Assembly: GCA_964596775.1 (NCBI GenBank)
Contig: CAZQVN010000055.1
Location: 1 to 24,201 of the forward strand
Length of the DNA stretch: 24,201 nucleotides
Origin: CAZQVN01 sp964596775
GTDB lineage: Bacteria > Eisenbacteria > RBG-16-71-46 > JABDJR01 > JAWXBZ01
Direction: 5' to 3'
The notes under the pieces are model-generated. The model was not told where the DNA came from, made no database searches, and saw nothing but the letters and a program-made list of their open reading frames with translations. Every line of letters begins with the position of its first letter. The first letter of the stretch is position 1. Position numbers and translations under genes: made by a program. Below are positions 17,663 to 24,201 of the stretch, piece after piece.

Positions 17663-18124
17663 ACCTGAACCCTCCTTTGGTGACACCCGACTTCTCGAAA
17701 TCCCTTCGTCATCTGTTTTTTCATTGGCTCTACTTTCGTAAAAACACTTTTTTACAGTCCTTAGCAAGGGCAACACGTTCGGCTCCTCCCTGCACGAGGC
17801 GCCAGGATCGGCGCCCTCGCGTGGTCTGTTTTTTCGCTCTCTACTCTTCGTCTCAGGTTGCTCATTTTTCTTTCGGACAAAAGAAAATCTGCAGAACTCT
17901 CGTTCTTTGGCTTCCGCCCTGTTTAAAGCCTCAAACTACTCGTCTTGCAGATCTCGACATGTCTTGAAGGTCTGGCCTACTTCAGCTGCTTGTCTCGTTG
18001 CGTCCTCTCAGGCCGTGTTGTCCCGGGGGCGCTGAATCGCCGTGATGCTCATCCGGACTCATCATCGTTCAGCAGAGTGCTTTCAGTTCACACACCTCCA
18101 GGCACGAACTCATGTTCGTAGTCG
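17663..18124 (-). promoter_or_regulatory. Long structured 5' leader of the giant gene
   Basis: From the predicted start near 18124 to the ATG there are about 460 nt without a credible gene. Helices seen on the minus strand are ACGAAC/GTTCGT with an ATGA loop (18104-18119), a long bulged stem GCTGAACG/CGATTCAGC (18031-18073), GGCCT/AGGCC (about 17974-18014), GGCTT/AAGCC (about 17910-17931), a perfect 8-bp TTTTCTTT/AAAGAAAA (17866-17887), a 9-bp GC-rich stem with one bulge (17795-17819) and GTAAAAA/TTTTTAC (17738-17755). No known riboswitch consensus was recognised. The stretch is visibly AT-richer than the coding DNA. Confidence 0.5.
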
Positions 18125-18130
18125 GGCGCC

Positions 18131-18160
18131 AATATGGCACAGGTTGAAAAAGCTCGTCAA
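18131..18160 (-). promoter_or_regulatory. Candidate sigma-70 promoter P2 for the giant gene
   Basis: On the minus strand TTGACG (18155-18160) and CATATT (18131-18136) are separated by 18 nt. That gives five of six matches at -35 and four or five of six at -10. Transcription would start near 18124, just before the first leader hairpin. Confidence 0.5.
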
Positions 18161-18270
18161 TATCATTTCGTTTAGGGTTAGTCCGTCTTTTTTCTCGACT
18201 TAGTTGACCACCTTGAAGTGTCGGTTGAGGTGCAACCGCCCCGTCTCGCGTGTCTGACAAAATCGCGCGT

Positions 18271-18300
18271 ACGCTATCACGGGGTCTGAAAAGGTGTCAA
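18271..18300 (-). promoter_or_regulatory. Candidate sigma-70 promoter P1 for the giant gene (extended -10)
   Basis: A perfect TTGACA (18295-18300) is followed after 18 nt by TAGCGT (18271-18276), with TG one base before the -10 box. The -10 box itself is weak, but the extended TG can make up for this. The same arrangement occurs ahead of purA. Transcription would start near 18264 and give a leader of about 600 nt. Confidence 0.45.
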
Positions 18301-18329
18301 CTCGAATTCCTGCACAGCAGTAGGCGTGC

Positions 18330-18349
18330 GGAAATGTTCCCCCATTTCC
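18330..18349 (-). other. Stem-loop downstream of ychF
   Basis: GGAAATG and CATTTCC form a 7-bp stem around a 6-nt loop, about 90 bp after the ychF stop. No T-run follows, so it is not a standard intrinsic terminator. It may mark the 3' end of the purA-tRNA-ychF transcript; nothing better is seen between ychF and promoter P1. Confidence 0.4.
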
Positions 18350-18440
18350 TCAGAGATGGATCGGCAGACACGCTTCCAGACTTGAGAAATTAATCACGAA
18401 GGGTCGCTTGCTCCTCTGCAAACAACTGCAAGTGAACCAG

Positions 18441-19529
18441 TTAGACGCTGAAACGAATATTCAGAATGTCGCCGTCCTCGACGGGATACTCTTTTCCTTC
18501 CACCCTGAGGCGCCCCTTGTCCCTCAGTTCGCTGTAACCACCGCATTCGAGCAATTCGTCCCACCGGGACACCTCGGCGCGGATGAATCCGCGCGAAAGG
18601 TCGGAGTGGATGACCCCGGCCGCGTCCACCGCCCTGGTATTCTTTTCGATCGTCCACGCCCGTACTTCGTCAGGGCCGACCGTGAAGAACGAACAGAGTC
18701 CAAGCAGGTCGTATGACATGCGAATCATCCGGTGAAGGCTCGACTCGCGGATACCGAGAAGGTTCATGAACTCCTCCCTCTCCTGCCCCTCGAGCCCGGC
18801 GATCTCCATTTCCGTCCGGGCCGCAACCTGCACAAACGCCTTCCCGGGGCCTTCCGCGGCAGTTCTGAGCTTTTCGAAGTCCGGGCTCCCGTCGGGCAGA
18901 TCGCTCTCCCCGATGTTGAGGACGGTGAGCAGAGGCTTGGCGGTGAGGAACTGAAACCCCTTCAAACGGCGGCGATCCTCGTCGGAAAGGTCGATCTCGC
19001 GGAGCGGCTGTTCCGCCTCCAGAGCCTCCCGGCAGCGCTTCAGGAGCGCCATCTCGGTGGCCTCCTCCTTTCCGGCCCCGACGCGCGAGTTCTTCTCGAG
19101 GCGGGTGAGCCGGTTCTCGATGACGCCGAGGTCGCGAAGCAGCAGTTCGTCGGCGAAGCGGCGGATGTCCCGGGCGGGATCCACGCTGTCGAAAGGATGG
19201 GCCACGGCGTCGTCCTCGAACGCGCGGATCGGGCACACGATGAGTTCCGCGGACGTCAGCTGCGGCGGATAGAGACTGTCCTTCCCCTGCTGGCGCGCGG
19301 TCTGGGCGCCGCCGGCAAGATCCACGTATTCCACCTGTGCCGGCGTGTATTTCTTCGGGGAGAAGAGTTCGCGCAGCTTTTCCAGGCGCTCGTCCGGCAC
19401 GGATACGGTGCCGATGTTGAGACCGCCCGCGGCGCCCGCGAACGCGCCCGTTTTCGCCTGGGCACGGGCCAGGACGTTGAACAGTGTCGTCTTTCCGCTC
19501 TGCGGAAAGCCCAGAATCGCGATTCTCAT
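18441..19529 (-). CDS. ychF: Ribosome-binding ATPase YchF (Obg/OLA1 family)
   Basis: The protein has 362 residues, the normal length for YchF (E. coli YchF is about 363). The P-loop is GFPQSGKTT (residues 7-15), the switch motif is DLAGG (70-74), and NIGE (205-208) replaces the usual NKxD, the feature that gives this family ATP preference. Residues about 280-362 form the conserved C-terminal TGS-type domain, including SFFTVGPDEVRAWTI and the EYPVEDGDILNIRF end. YchF binds ribosomes and is linked to stress responses and translation. The P-loop differs from the usual GLPNVGKST. The ATG at 19529 lies 19 nt after the CCA end of tRNA-Lys, with a modest GAGAGG Shine-Dalgarno in between, so it is probably co-transcribed with the tRNA and purA. 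Confidence 0.93.
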   Translation of the reverse strand: MRIAILGFPQSGKTTLFNVLARAQAKTGAFAGAAGGLNIGTVSVPDERLEKLRELFSPKKYTPAQVEYVDLAGGAQTARQQGKDSLYPPQLTSAELIVCPIRAFEDDAVAHPFDSVDPARDIRRFADELLLRDLGVIENRLTRLEKNSRVGAGKEEATEMALLKRCREALEAEQPLREIDLSDEDRRRLKGFQFLTAKPLLTVLNIGESDLPDGSPDFEKLRTAAEGPGKAFVQVAARTEMEIAGLEGQEREEFMNLLGIRESSLHRMIRMSYDLLGLCSFFTVGPDEVRAWTIEKNTRAVDAAGVIHSDLSRGFIRAEVSRWDELLECGGYSELRDKGRLRVEGKEYPVEDGDILNIRFSV

Positions 19530-19548
19530 GCTGCCTCTCGGTGAAAAG

Positions 19549-19624
19549 TGGTGACCCGTGCTGGGATCGAACCAGCGACACCCTGATTAAAAGTCAGGTG
19601 CTCTACCAACTGAGCTAACGGGTC
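19549..19624 (-). tRNA. tRNA-Lys(TTT), CCA encoded
   Basis: The minus strand folds as a full cloverleaf. The acceptor is GACCCGT/ACGGGTC, the D arm GCTC-AGTTGGTA-GAGC, the anticodon arm CCTGA-CTTTTAA-TCAGG, the variable loop GTGTC and the T arm GCTGG-TTCGATC-CCAGC, followed by discriminator A and an encoded CCA. The anticodon is TTT, which reads AAA and AAG lysine codons. It sits 19 nt after the purA stop and 19 nt before the ychF start, which leaves no room for its own promoter, so it is most likely cut out of a purA-ychF transcript. Confidence 0.98.
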
Positions 19625-19643
19625 CCCTGGAAAACTCAGGGTT

Positions 19644-20924
19644 TCAAAGCACGATCGTCTGGTCGCGGGCGGCGCCCACGGAGACCCAGCCGATCGGCGT
19701 GTCGGTGATTTCCGCGATCCGTTCGAGGTAGGCCCGCGCGGCGCCGGGGAGATCGCTCCACGTGCGGCAGCCGGACAGGTCCTCGCTCCAGCCCGCGTGA
19801 TCCTCGTAGACCGGAGTGCAGGTCGACAGGACCCGTTCCGAGGACGGAAATTCGGTGATGAAATCTCCGCCCGACTCGTACCCGGTGGCTACCCGCAGCG
19901 TATCGATCCCGGACAGGACGTCGATCTTGGTGATCGCGAGCTTCGTCAGCCCGTTGACCCGCGTCGCGTGCCGGAGCCCGGCCCCGTCCAGCCAGCCGCA
20001 GCGCCGCGGGCGGCCGGTCGTTGCTCCGAATTCGGCGCCCTGGTCACGCAGGGTGGCGGCCATGTCCGGCGGCATCTCCGTGGGAAACGGGCCGAGTCCC
20101 ACCCGCGTCGTGTAGGCCTTGGCCACGCCGATCACCTCGTCGATCCACCGCGGCCCGATGCCGGTTCCGGTCAGAGCCCCACCGGCGGTGGAACTGGAGG
20201 ACGTCACGAAGGGATAAGTGCCCTGGTCGAGGTCCAGCAGGGTGCCCTGGGCCCCCTCGAGAAGCACCGACCGCCCCTCCTTGAGGGCCCGGTTCACGAG
20301 AAGGGAACAGTCCGTGAGCATCGGCTTCAGCCGGTCCGCAAAGGCGCGATAGTGCTCGACGAGCGCGTCCGGGTTCAGGTCCGGCCGCTCGCCCCCGTCC
20401 CGGGAGATCCAGTGATGCGCCCAGTCCACGTTGGCCCGGATCTTTTCCGCCAGTGCGTCCGCGTCGTAGAGATCCACGACCCGGATTCCGGTCCGGCCGG
20501 CCTTGTCGCGGTAGGCCGGTCCGATTCCGCGCCGCGTCGTCCCGAAACTCCCGATTCCGCCGTCACGATCCTCTTCGAACGCCTCGACCGTCTTGTGGTA
20601 CGGGAATATCAGGTGCGCCCGTTCGCTGACCCGGATCCTCCCGGTCACGTCGACTCCGCGCCGCGTGAGCTCGTCGATCTCCCGGAGAAACGCGTCCGGA
20701 TCGATGACCACGCCGTTGCCGATCACGCAGATCTTGTCGGGGTGAAGAATGCCCGAGGGGACGAGGTGGAGGATGAACGTTTCGGACCCGACGACGATCG
20801 TATGCCCCGCGTTTGACCCCCCCTGGTACCGGACGACGTAATCCGCGTCATCCGACAGGAGATCGACGAGCTTTCCCTTCCCTTCGTCGCCCCACTGGGC
20901 GCCGAGGATGACTCGAGCGGGCAA
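19644..20924 (-). CDS. purA: Adenylosuccinate synthetase
   Basis: PurA joins IMP and aspartate using GTP, the first step from IMP to AMP, in the cytoplasm. With a TTG start at 20924 the protein has 426 residues, matching the family (about 430). AAAGGTGG precedes the TTG at good spacing, and translation begins directly before the conserved VILGAQWGDEGKGK strand. The open frame runs 81 codons further upstream, but that part is unlike PurA and crosses the promoter and a repeat. Key motifs are WGDEGKGK with catalytic Asp13 (11-18), GGSNAGHT with His41 (35-42), GTTRRGIGPAY (128-138), EGAQGTLLDLDQGTYP (223-238), TTGRPRRCGW (302-311) and KIDVL (333-337). All catalytic residues are present. tRNA-Lys and ychF follow on the same strand. 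Confidence 0.96.
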   Translation of the reverse strand: MPARVILGAQWGDEGKGKLVDLLSDDADYVVRYQGGSNAGHTIVVGSETFILHLVPSGILHPDKICVIGNGVVIDPDAFLREIDELTRRGVDVTGRIRVSERAHLIFPYHKTVEAFEEDRDGGIGSFGTTRRGIGPAYRDKAGRTGIRVVDLYDADALAEKIRANVDWAHHWISRDGGERPDLNPDALVEHYRAFADRLKPMLTDCSLLVNRALKEGRSVLLEGAQGTLLDLDQGTYPFVTSSSSTAGGALTGTGIGPRWIDEVIGVAKAYTTRVGLGPFPTEMPPDMAATLRDQGAEFGATTGRPRRCGWLDGAGLRHATRVNGLTKLAITKIDVLSGIDTLRVATGYESGGDFITEFPSSERVLSTCTPVYEDHAGWSEDLSGCRTWSDLPGAARAYLERIAEITDTPIGWVSVGAARDQTIVL

Positions 20925-21002
20925 GAATCCACCTTTCCGCCGGCCCGGCCGGCCAGCGTCTGCGGGTTTGTGATACGAAAGCACGGGGAAAAAGCGCTCG
21001 GG

Positions 21003-21032
21003 AGGGTAGCAACTCGGCGCTTCCCGCGTCAA
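21003..21032 (-). promoter_or_regulatory. Candidate purA promoter (extended -10)
   Basis: On the minus strand TTGACG (21027-21032) is followed after 18 nt by TACCCT (21003-21008), with TG one base before the -10 box. Transcription would start near 20996, about 72 nt before the purA TTG. The -10 box is weak, but the arrangement matches promoter P1 of the giant gene. No purine riboswitch motif is seen in the short leader. Confidence 0.45.
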
Positions 21033-21045
21033 ATTGGGTGCTTCG

Positions 21046-21081
21046 CTGAGCCGGCGTTTTTTGTTGCTCGGCTTGGCCCGG
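21046..21081 (+). repeat. Dispersed intergenic repeat, copy 2
   Basis: This 36-bp segment is the inverted counterpart of 39-72. It reads CTGAGCCGGCG, a T-rich loop, then TGCTCGGCTTGGCCCGG. It lies just upstream of the candidate purA promoter, in the serA-purA spacer. The two copies differ only in the A/T-rich centre. It may be a mobile or structural intergenic element; two copies are not enough to define its borders. Confidence 0.6.
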
Positions 21082-21221
21082 CAAAAGCGCGAGATCGCTT
21101 CGATTTGTGGGGGGAAACCGCAAACCGGGGTTGCCTCAACGGTAGTGCCGGGCGGCGCTGCCAGCATGCAGGGCGCCCCTCAAACCGGGACGTTCCCACC
21201 CCCTGAAGCGAATGCGTACAA

Positions 21222-21370
21222 GCGGGGGTTCGGCGTCCCGTTCCCTTCCGAAGGGCCGTCGGGAGCTTGTGGAGCCATGGATGGCGGAACAAGCGGACGC
21301 CGAGCCGCCGGCACAGGATGTGCCGGCGAAGCGTGCCCTGAGCGAAGGGAACGGGATGCCGGAGCCCCGC
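21222..21370. repeat. Branched 149-nt inverted repeat after serA
   Basis: The outer stem pairs 21222-21227 with 21365-21370 (6 bp). After a 4x4 internal loop, 21232-21248 pairs with 21344-21360 (17 bp, one G-T wobble on the plus strand). Then 21252-21256 pairs with 21335-21339 (5 bp). Two hairpins branch inside: 21265-21294 (GCTTGT/ACAAGC over CCAT/ATGG) and 21306-21328 (CGCCGGCACA/TGTGCCGGCG, perfect 10 bp). The outer stem starts 25 bp after the serA stop. No T-run follows on either strand, so it is not a plain terminator. It could be a structured RNA, a REP/BIME-like element or a cruciform site. Confidence 0.75.
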
Positions 21371-21394
21371 GCACAGCGTCAATGAGAGAACGAT

Positions 21395-22993
21395 CTACGA
21401 AAGCGAGATGGCTCGAACCCAGCGGACCCGGGGATCCGCGGCGATCGACGCCACGAGCGCGGCGGATGGCGCCGCGTCGACATGGATCACCGTCAGCGCG
21501 TGCCCGCCGGACTGATCCCTGCCCCAGTTGATCCGGGCGATGTTCACGCCGGCGTTGCCGAGCAGGGTCCCGATGGCTCCCACGACCCCCGGAACGTCGT
21601 CGTTCTTGAGGATCACGAGGTGACCTCCAGGGATCGCGTCGATCTCGAATCCGTCCAGTTCGACGAGGCGCGGCTGCGACCCGCGCAGAATCGTGCCGGA
21701 CAGTCGGAGCGCGCCCGTGTCCGTCTCAACGCACACCTCCATCAGGTTCGCGTAGTCGCGGGCGATCGGCTGAGCCGACTCCGTCACCTCGATCCCCTGC
21801 TCGGCGGCGGTCATGCGGGCGTTCACGAAATTGACGGAGTCACCGCCCCGGCTGCCCAGGACCCCCTTGAGGCCGCCGAGCGTGATCGCCGGCAGGGGCA
21901 GTTCCGAAGCTTCGCCGCTGTAGGTGAATGTCACCTTCCTGAGCGTGCCGTCCCTGAGCGAACCCGCCAGAAGGCCGAGCCGCTCGGCCAGGTCCAGGTA
22001 GGGTGCGGCCTGCTGGTAGGCCTCCGCGGTCAGCGAGGGCATGTTCACCGCGTTCCGCACCGCGCCGGTGAGGAAATGATCGCGCACCTGTTTCGCGAGT
22101 TCCACGGCCACGTTTTCCTGGGCTTCACGGGTCGAGGCGCCGAGATGGGGCGTGGCCAGGACATCGGGTCGCCCGATGAGGGGGGATTCCTGCGGCGGCT
22201 CCTGCTCGAAGACATCCAGCGCCGCCCCGGCCAGTTTTCCGCTCTCCAGAGCGGCGAGCAGGGCCGTTTCGTCCACGAGCCCCCCGCGGGCGCAGTTCAC
22301 GATCCTGGCCCCCGGCTTCATGAGGCCGATCTCGCGCGCTCCGATCATGTGCCGCGTCGACTTCGTCAGCGGGGCGTGCAGGGTGATGATGTCGGCGGCG
22401 GCCAGCAGTTCGTCCGTGGACACCGCGGTGGCCTCGTGGCTCCGCGCGATCTCGGTGGTGATGAACGGATCGTGAACGAGGACCGTCATGTCGAACGCGA
22501 GCGCCCGCCGGGTCACCTCGCGGCCGATGCGGCCGAAGCCGAACACCCCGAGCGTCTTTCCGGAAAGTTCCGTGCCGAGAAACTTCGTGCGCTCCCAGCG
22601 GCCACCGGCCAGGGACTCCGCGGCCGGGGCAAGGTTCCGCACCAGGCCGAGGATCAGGGCCAGCGTCTGTTCCGCGGCGGCGATGGAGTTCGCGTCGGGC
22701 GTGTTCATCACCACGAGGCCGCGGCGGGTCGACGCGGGGAGGTCGATGTTGTCCACCCCGGTGCCGGCGCGGCCGACGAGTTTCAGGCGCGGCGCCGCGT
22801 CGATCAGCTCTGCGGTCACCTTCGTGCCGCTCCGCACGAGGAGCGCATCCGCGTCGGCCAGTGCGGTCTTCAGCGCGGCGGCATCGGCCCCGTTCACGAC
22901 AACCACGTCGAACGCGGCGGCGTCACGCAGGACGGCCAGCCCTTCGTCCGACAGCGGATCGGAGACGACGACCTTGAACCGGGCGCCGCTCAC
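21395..22993 (-). CDS. serA: D-3-phosphoglycerate dehydrogenase, long ACT-domain form
   Basis: SerA oxidises 3-phosphoglycerate to 3-phosphohydroxypyruvate with NAD, the first step of serine synthesis. The 532 residues match the long form. The NAD-binding motif is GFGRIG (152-157). The catalytic triad is intact: Arg236 in NCARGG, Glu265 in EQEPP and His283 in TPHLGAS. The middle part (about 320-450) is the intervening domain. The ACT domain (about 458-532), with DVPGVVG and GVNIARI, is where serine usually feeds back. Translation starts with GTG at 22993, overlapping the stop of the upstream aminotransferase gene as GTGA, so the two genes are translationally coupled. The structured inverted repeat follows. 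Confidence 0.96.
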   Translation of the reverse strand: MSGARFKVVVSDPLSDEGLAVLRDAAAFDVVVVNGADAAALKTALADADALLVRSGTKVTAELIDAAPRLKLVGRAGTGVDNIDLPASTRRGLVVMNTPDANSIAAAEQTLALILGLVRNLAPAAESLAGGRWERTKFLGTELSGKTLGVFGFGRIGREVTRRALAFDMTVLVHDPFITTEIARSHEATAVSTDELLAAADIITLHAPLTKSTRHMIGAREIGLMKPGARIVNCARGGLVDETALLAALESGKLAGAALDVFEQEPPQESPLIGRPDVLATPHLGASTREAQENVAVELAKQVRDHFLTGAVRNAVNMPSLTAEAYQQAAPYLDLAERLGLLAGSLRDGTLRKVTFTYSGEASELPLPAITLGGLKGVLGSRGGDSVNFVNARMTAAEQGIEVTESAQPIARDYANLMEVCVETDTGALRLSGTILRGSQPRLVELDGFEIDAIPGGHLVILKNDDVPGVVGAIGTLLGNAGVNIARINWGRDQSGGHALTVIHVDAAPSAALVASIAADPRVRWVRAISLS

Positions 22994-24132
22994 GCCGCGC
23001 CTCCGGAGAGAACGCTGCGCGCCGCCGCGCCCGCCGCCCCGCGGGACACATCATGGCCGAGCGCGGCCCAGGTGTCCTCGAGCGCCTCCACCACATCGAC
23101 GATGTCCTGGTCGCGGTAATGGCCCATGTGCCCGATGCGGAAAATCTTCCCCTTCATCGTCCCCTGCCCCCCGGCGATCCGCATGCCGTGCGCTTCGCGC
23201 AGGCGCTTCACCACGCCGTCCACCGGTTCGTCGAACGGCCCGACGGCGGTGACGCCGTTCGACGGGTTCGCCGCGAACAGAGGCAGCCCCATGGCGGTGA
23301 CCGCGGCACGCACGGCCGCCGCATGCCGGGCGTGGCGCGCCCACACGTTGTCCATCCCCTCCTCGAGGAGCAGCGACAGCGAGACTTTCAGCCCGATGAT
23401 CAGCGAGATGGCGGGCGTGTAGGGTGTGCTCGCCTTTTCGATGTTCTTCAGCGCCGTGTCCAGGTCGAAATAGAACCGCGGGAGATCGCCGTCGGCCATG
23501 GCCGCGTGCCCCGCTTTCGACAGCGACACGAACGCCAGTCCCGGAGGCAGCATCAGTCCCTTCTGCGACCCGCTGACCACCGCGTCGAGGCCCCAGTCGT
23601 CCGGCCGCAGCTCATGGACGGCCAGCGAGGTGATCGCGTCAACGAGAACGAGAGCACCGCGATCCCGGGCCACCGCGGCGAGTTCCGCCACGTCGTGCAG
23701 CGCGCCGGTCGAGGTTTCGCTGTGGGTCAGGCAGACGGCGTGCACCGTGTGCGGATCGTTGTCCATGAACTCCGCAAGGCGCTCAGGCGTGCAGACGTCA
23801 CCGTAGGGCAGGGCCAGTTCGTCCACCTCGAGCCCGTAGGCCCGGGCCAGCGCCGTCCAGCGTTCGCCGAACTTCCCCGCCGAAACGGTCACCACACGCC
23901 GGTCGCGCCGGCAGAGGTTGACGAGCGCCGCCTCCAGCCCGCCCGTCCCCGACGCGGCCAGCGTGACGACCGGCTCCTTCGTTCCGAACACCTTGGAGAG
24001 GTCGCAGGTCACGCTCTTCAGGATCTCGGTGAACTCCGCCGTCCGGTGATGAATGATCGGTGCGGCCATGGCGGCGAGTACGGCGTCCGGAATCGGTGTG
24101 GGGCCCGGGGTGAACAGGCGTTCGGTATTCAA
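22990..24132 (-). CDS. Class V PLP-dependent aminotransferase (alanine/serine-glyoxylate or phosphoserine type)
   Basis: The protein has 380 residues. The fold is shown by FTPGPTPIPD (7-16), the phosphate-binding SGTGGLEA (61-68), VDAITS with the cofactor-contacting Asp165, SGSQKGL with the PLP-binding Lys191, and the substrate-carboxylate Arg332 in FRIGHMGHY. It belongs with small class V transaminases such as alanine-glyoxylate and serine-pyruvate enzymes. It lacks clear SerC hallmarks, yet overlaps serA by 4 bp, so it may do the SerC step (phosphohydroxypyruvate to phosphoserine) or use serine or glyoxylate. The start is TTG at 24132, supported by GAGGAGG just upstream and by the FTPGPTPIP motif at the usual distance. 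No other start lies between it and the window end. Confidence 0.9.
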   Translation of the reverse strand: MNTERLFTPGPTPIPDAVLAAMAAPIIHHRTAEFTEILKSVTCDLSKVFGTKEPVVTLAASGTGGLEAALVNLCRRDRRVVTVSAGKFGERWTALARAYGLEVDELALPYGDVCTPERLAEFMDNDPHTVHAVCLTHSETSTGALHDVAELAAVARDRGALVLVDAITSLAVHELRPDDWGLDAVVSGSQKGLMLPPGLAFVSLSKAGHAAMADGDLPRFYFDLDTALKNIEKASTPYTPAISLIIGLKVSLSLLLEEGMDNVWARHARHAAAVRAAVTAMGLPLFAANPSNGVTAVGPFDEPVDGVVKRLREAHGMRIAGGQGTMKGKIFRIGHMGHYRDQDIVDVVEALEDTWAALGHDVSRGAAGAAARSVLSGGAA

Positions 24133-24201
24133 CGTTCCTCCTCGATGGATGCGTGCCGTTTGACAGCCGGGGACAATAACATAGATCGCAATCCGCTCAT
24201 T
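24133..24201 (-). promoter_or_regulatory. Upstream region of the aminotransferase-serA operon (partial)
   Basis: These 69 bp hold a strong GAGGAGG ribosome site just before the TTG start. A TATGTT sequence could be a -10 box, but its -35 partner would fall outside the window. No gene is seen here. Confidence 0.3.

Noticed and set aside
17663..17776. Upstream in-frame extension of the giant protein by 38 codons
   Set aside because: It lacks a Shine-Dalgarno and would place a charged stretch before the signal peptide. The ATG at 17662 has an ideal ribosome site.
17795..17819. GC-rich hairpin as an intrinsic terminator
   Set aside because: Only the plus strand has a T-run after it, and no plus-strand gene precedes it. 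On the minus strand it is simply part of the leader.
17677..17967. Plus-strand open frame of 96 codons in the leader region
   Set aside because: It starts on the GTG-like edge of the giant gene's ribosome site and shows no recognisable protein features.
18031..18073. Hammerhead-ribozyme-like text (GATGAGTCC) in the leader
   Set aside because: The conserved GAAA core strand and the three-stem layout are missing; it folds better as one long bulged stem.
18069..18260. Possible 63-codon leader peptide on the minus strand ahead of the giant gene
   Set aside because: It has a TTG start without a ribosome site, spans promoter P2 and has no amino-acid bias suggesting attenuation.
21029..21382. Open frame of 117 codons on the minus strand in the serA-purA spacer
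   Set aside because: It runs through the branched inverted repeat and the dispersed repeat. The Arg-, Pro- and Cys-rich product looks like translated repeat DNA.

Overview
The window looks like chromosomal DNA from a GC-rich, Gram-negative bacterium of the FCB-type assemblage. I infer Candidatus Eisenbacteria or a relative such as Latescibacteria, Krumholzibacteria or Gemmatimonadota, but no phylogeny could be run. The reasons are a surface protein ending in a YPNPFNP-type sorting tail, a PorV-like barrel protein, an OmpA domain preceded by thrombospondin type 3 repeats, and very strong GC third-position bias. That bias leaves huge open frames on the opposite strand, which I treat as shadows. 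All real genes found lie on the minus strand, so transcription runs from high to low coordinates.

Layout in transcription order. (a) 24132-21395: a class V aminotransferase and serA, overlapping by 4 bp, for serine synthesis or serine/glyoxylate metabolism. (b) 21394-20925: a 470-bp spacer with a branched 149-nt inverted repeat (21222-21370), one copy of a dispersed repeat, and a candidate purA promoter. (c) 20924-18441: purA, tRNA-Lys(TTT) and ychF, with the tRNA about 20 nt from each neighbour, so probably one transcript. (d) 18440-17663: a 778-bp, AT-richer spacer with two candidate promoters and a hairpin-rich leader of roughly 460-600 nt. (e) 17662-1889: a single secreted protein of 5257 residues, built from four SbsA-like Ig modules, an array of at least 15 Ig-like modules ending in an RAxAxDxxGN motif, several acidic calcium-type loops and a C-terminal sorting tail. 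(f) 1769-153: a PorV-like outer-membrane barrel fused to three TSP3 repeats and an OmpA-like peptidoglycan-binding domain. (g) A strong intrinsic terminator at 74-110, then a second copy of the dispersed repeat.

The most interesting part is the pair (e)+(f). In type IX secretion, PorV receives cargo carrying C-terminal sorting tails. Here a giant cargo-like protein is followed directly by a PorV-like barrel that also carries a calcium-binding stalk and a cell-wall anchor. I infer a dedicated giant surface fibre or adhesin with its own wall-anchored outer-membrane partner, expressed from a long structured leader. No other type IX secretion components are visible in the window, so this remains a hypothesis.
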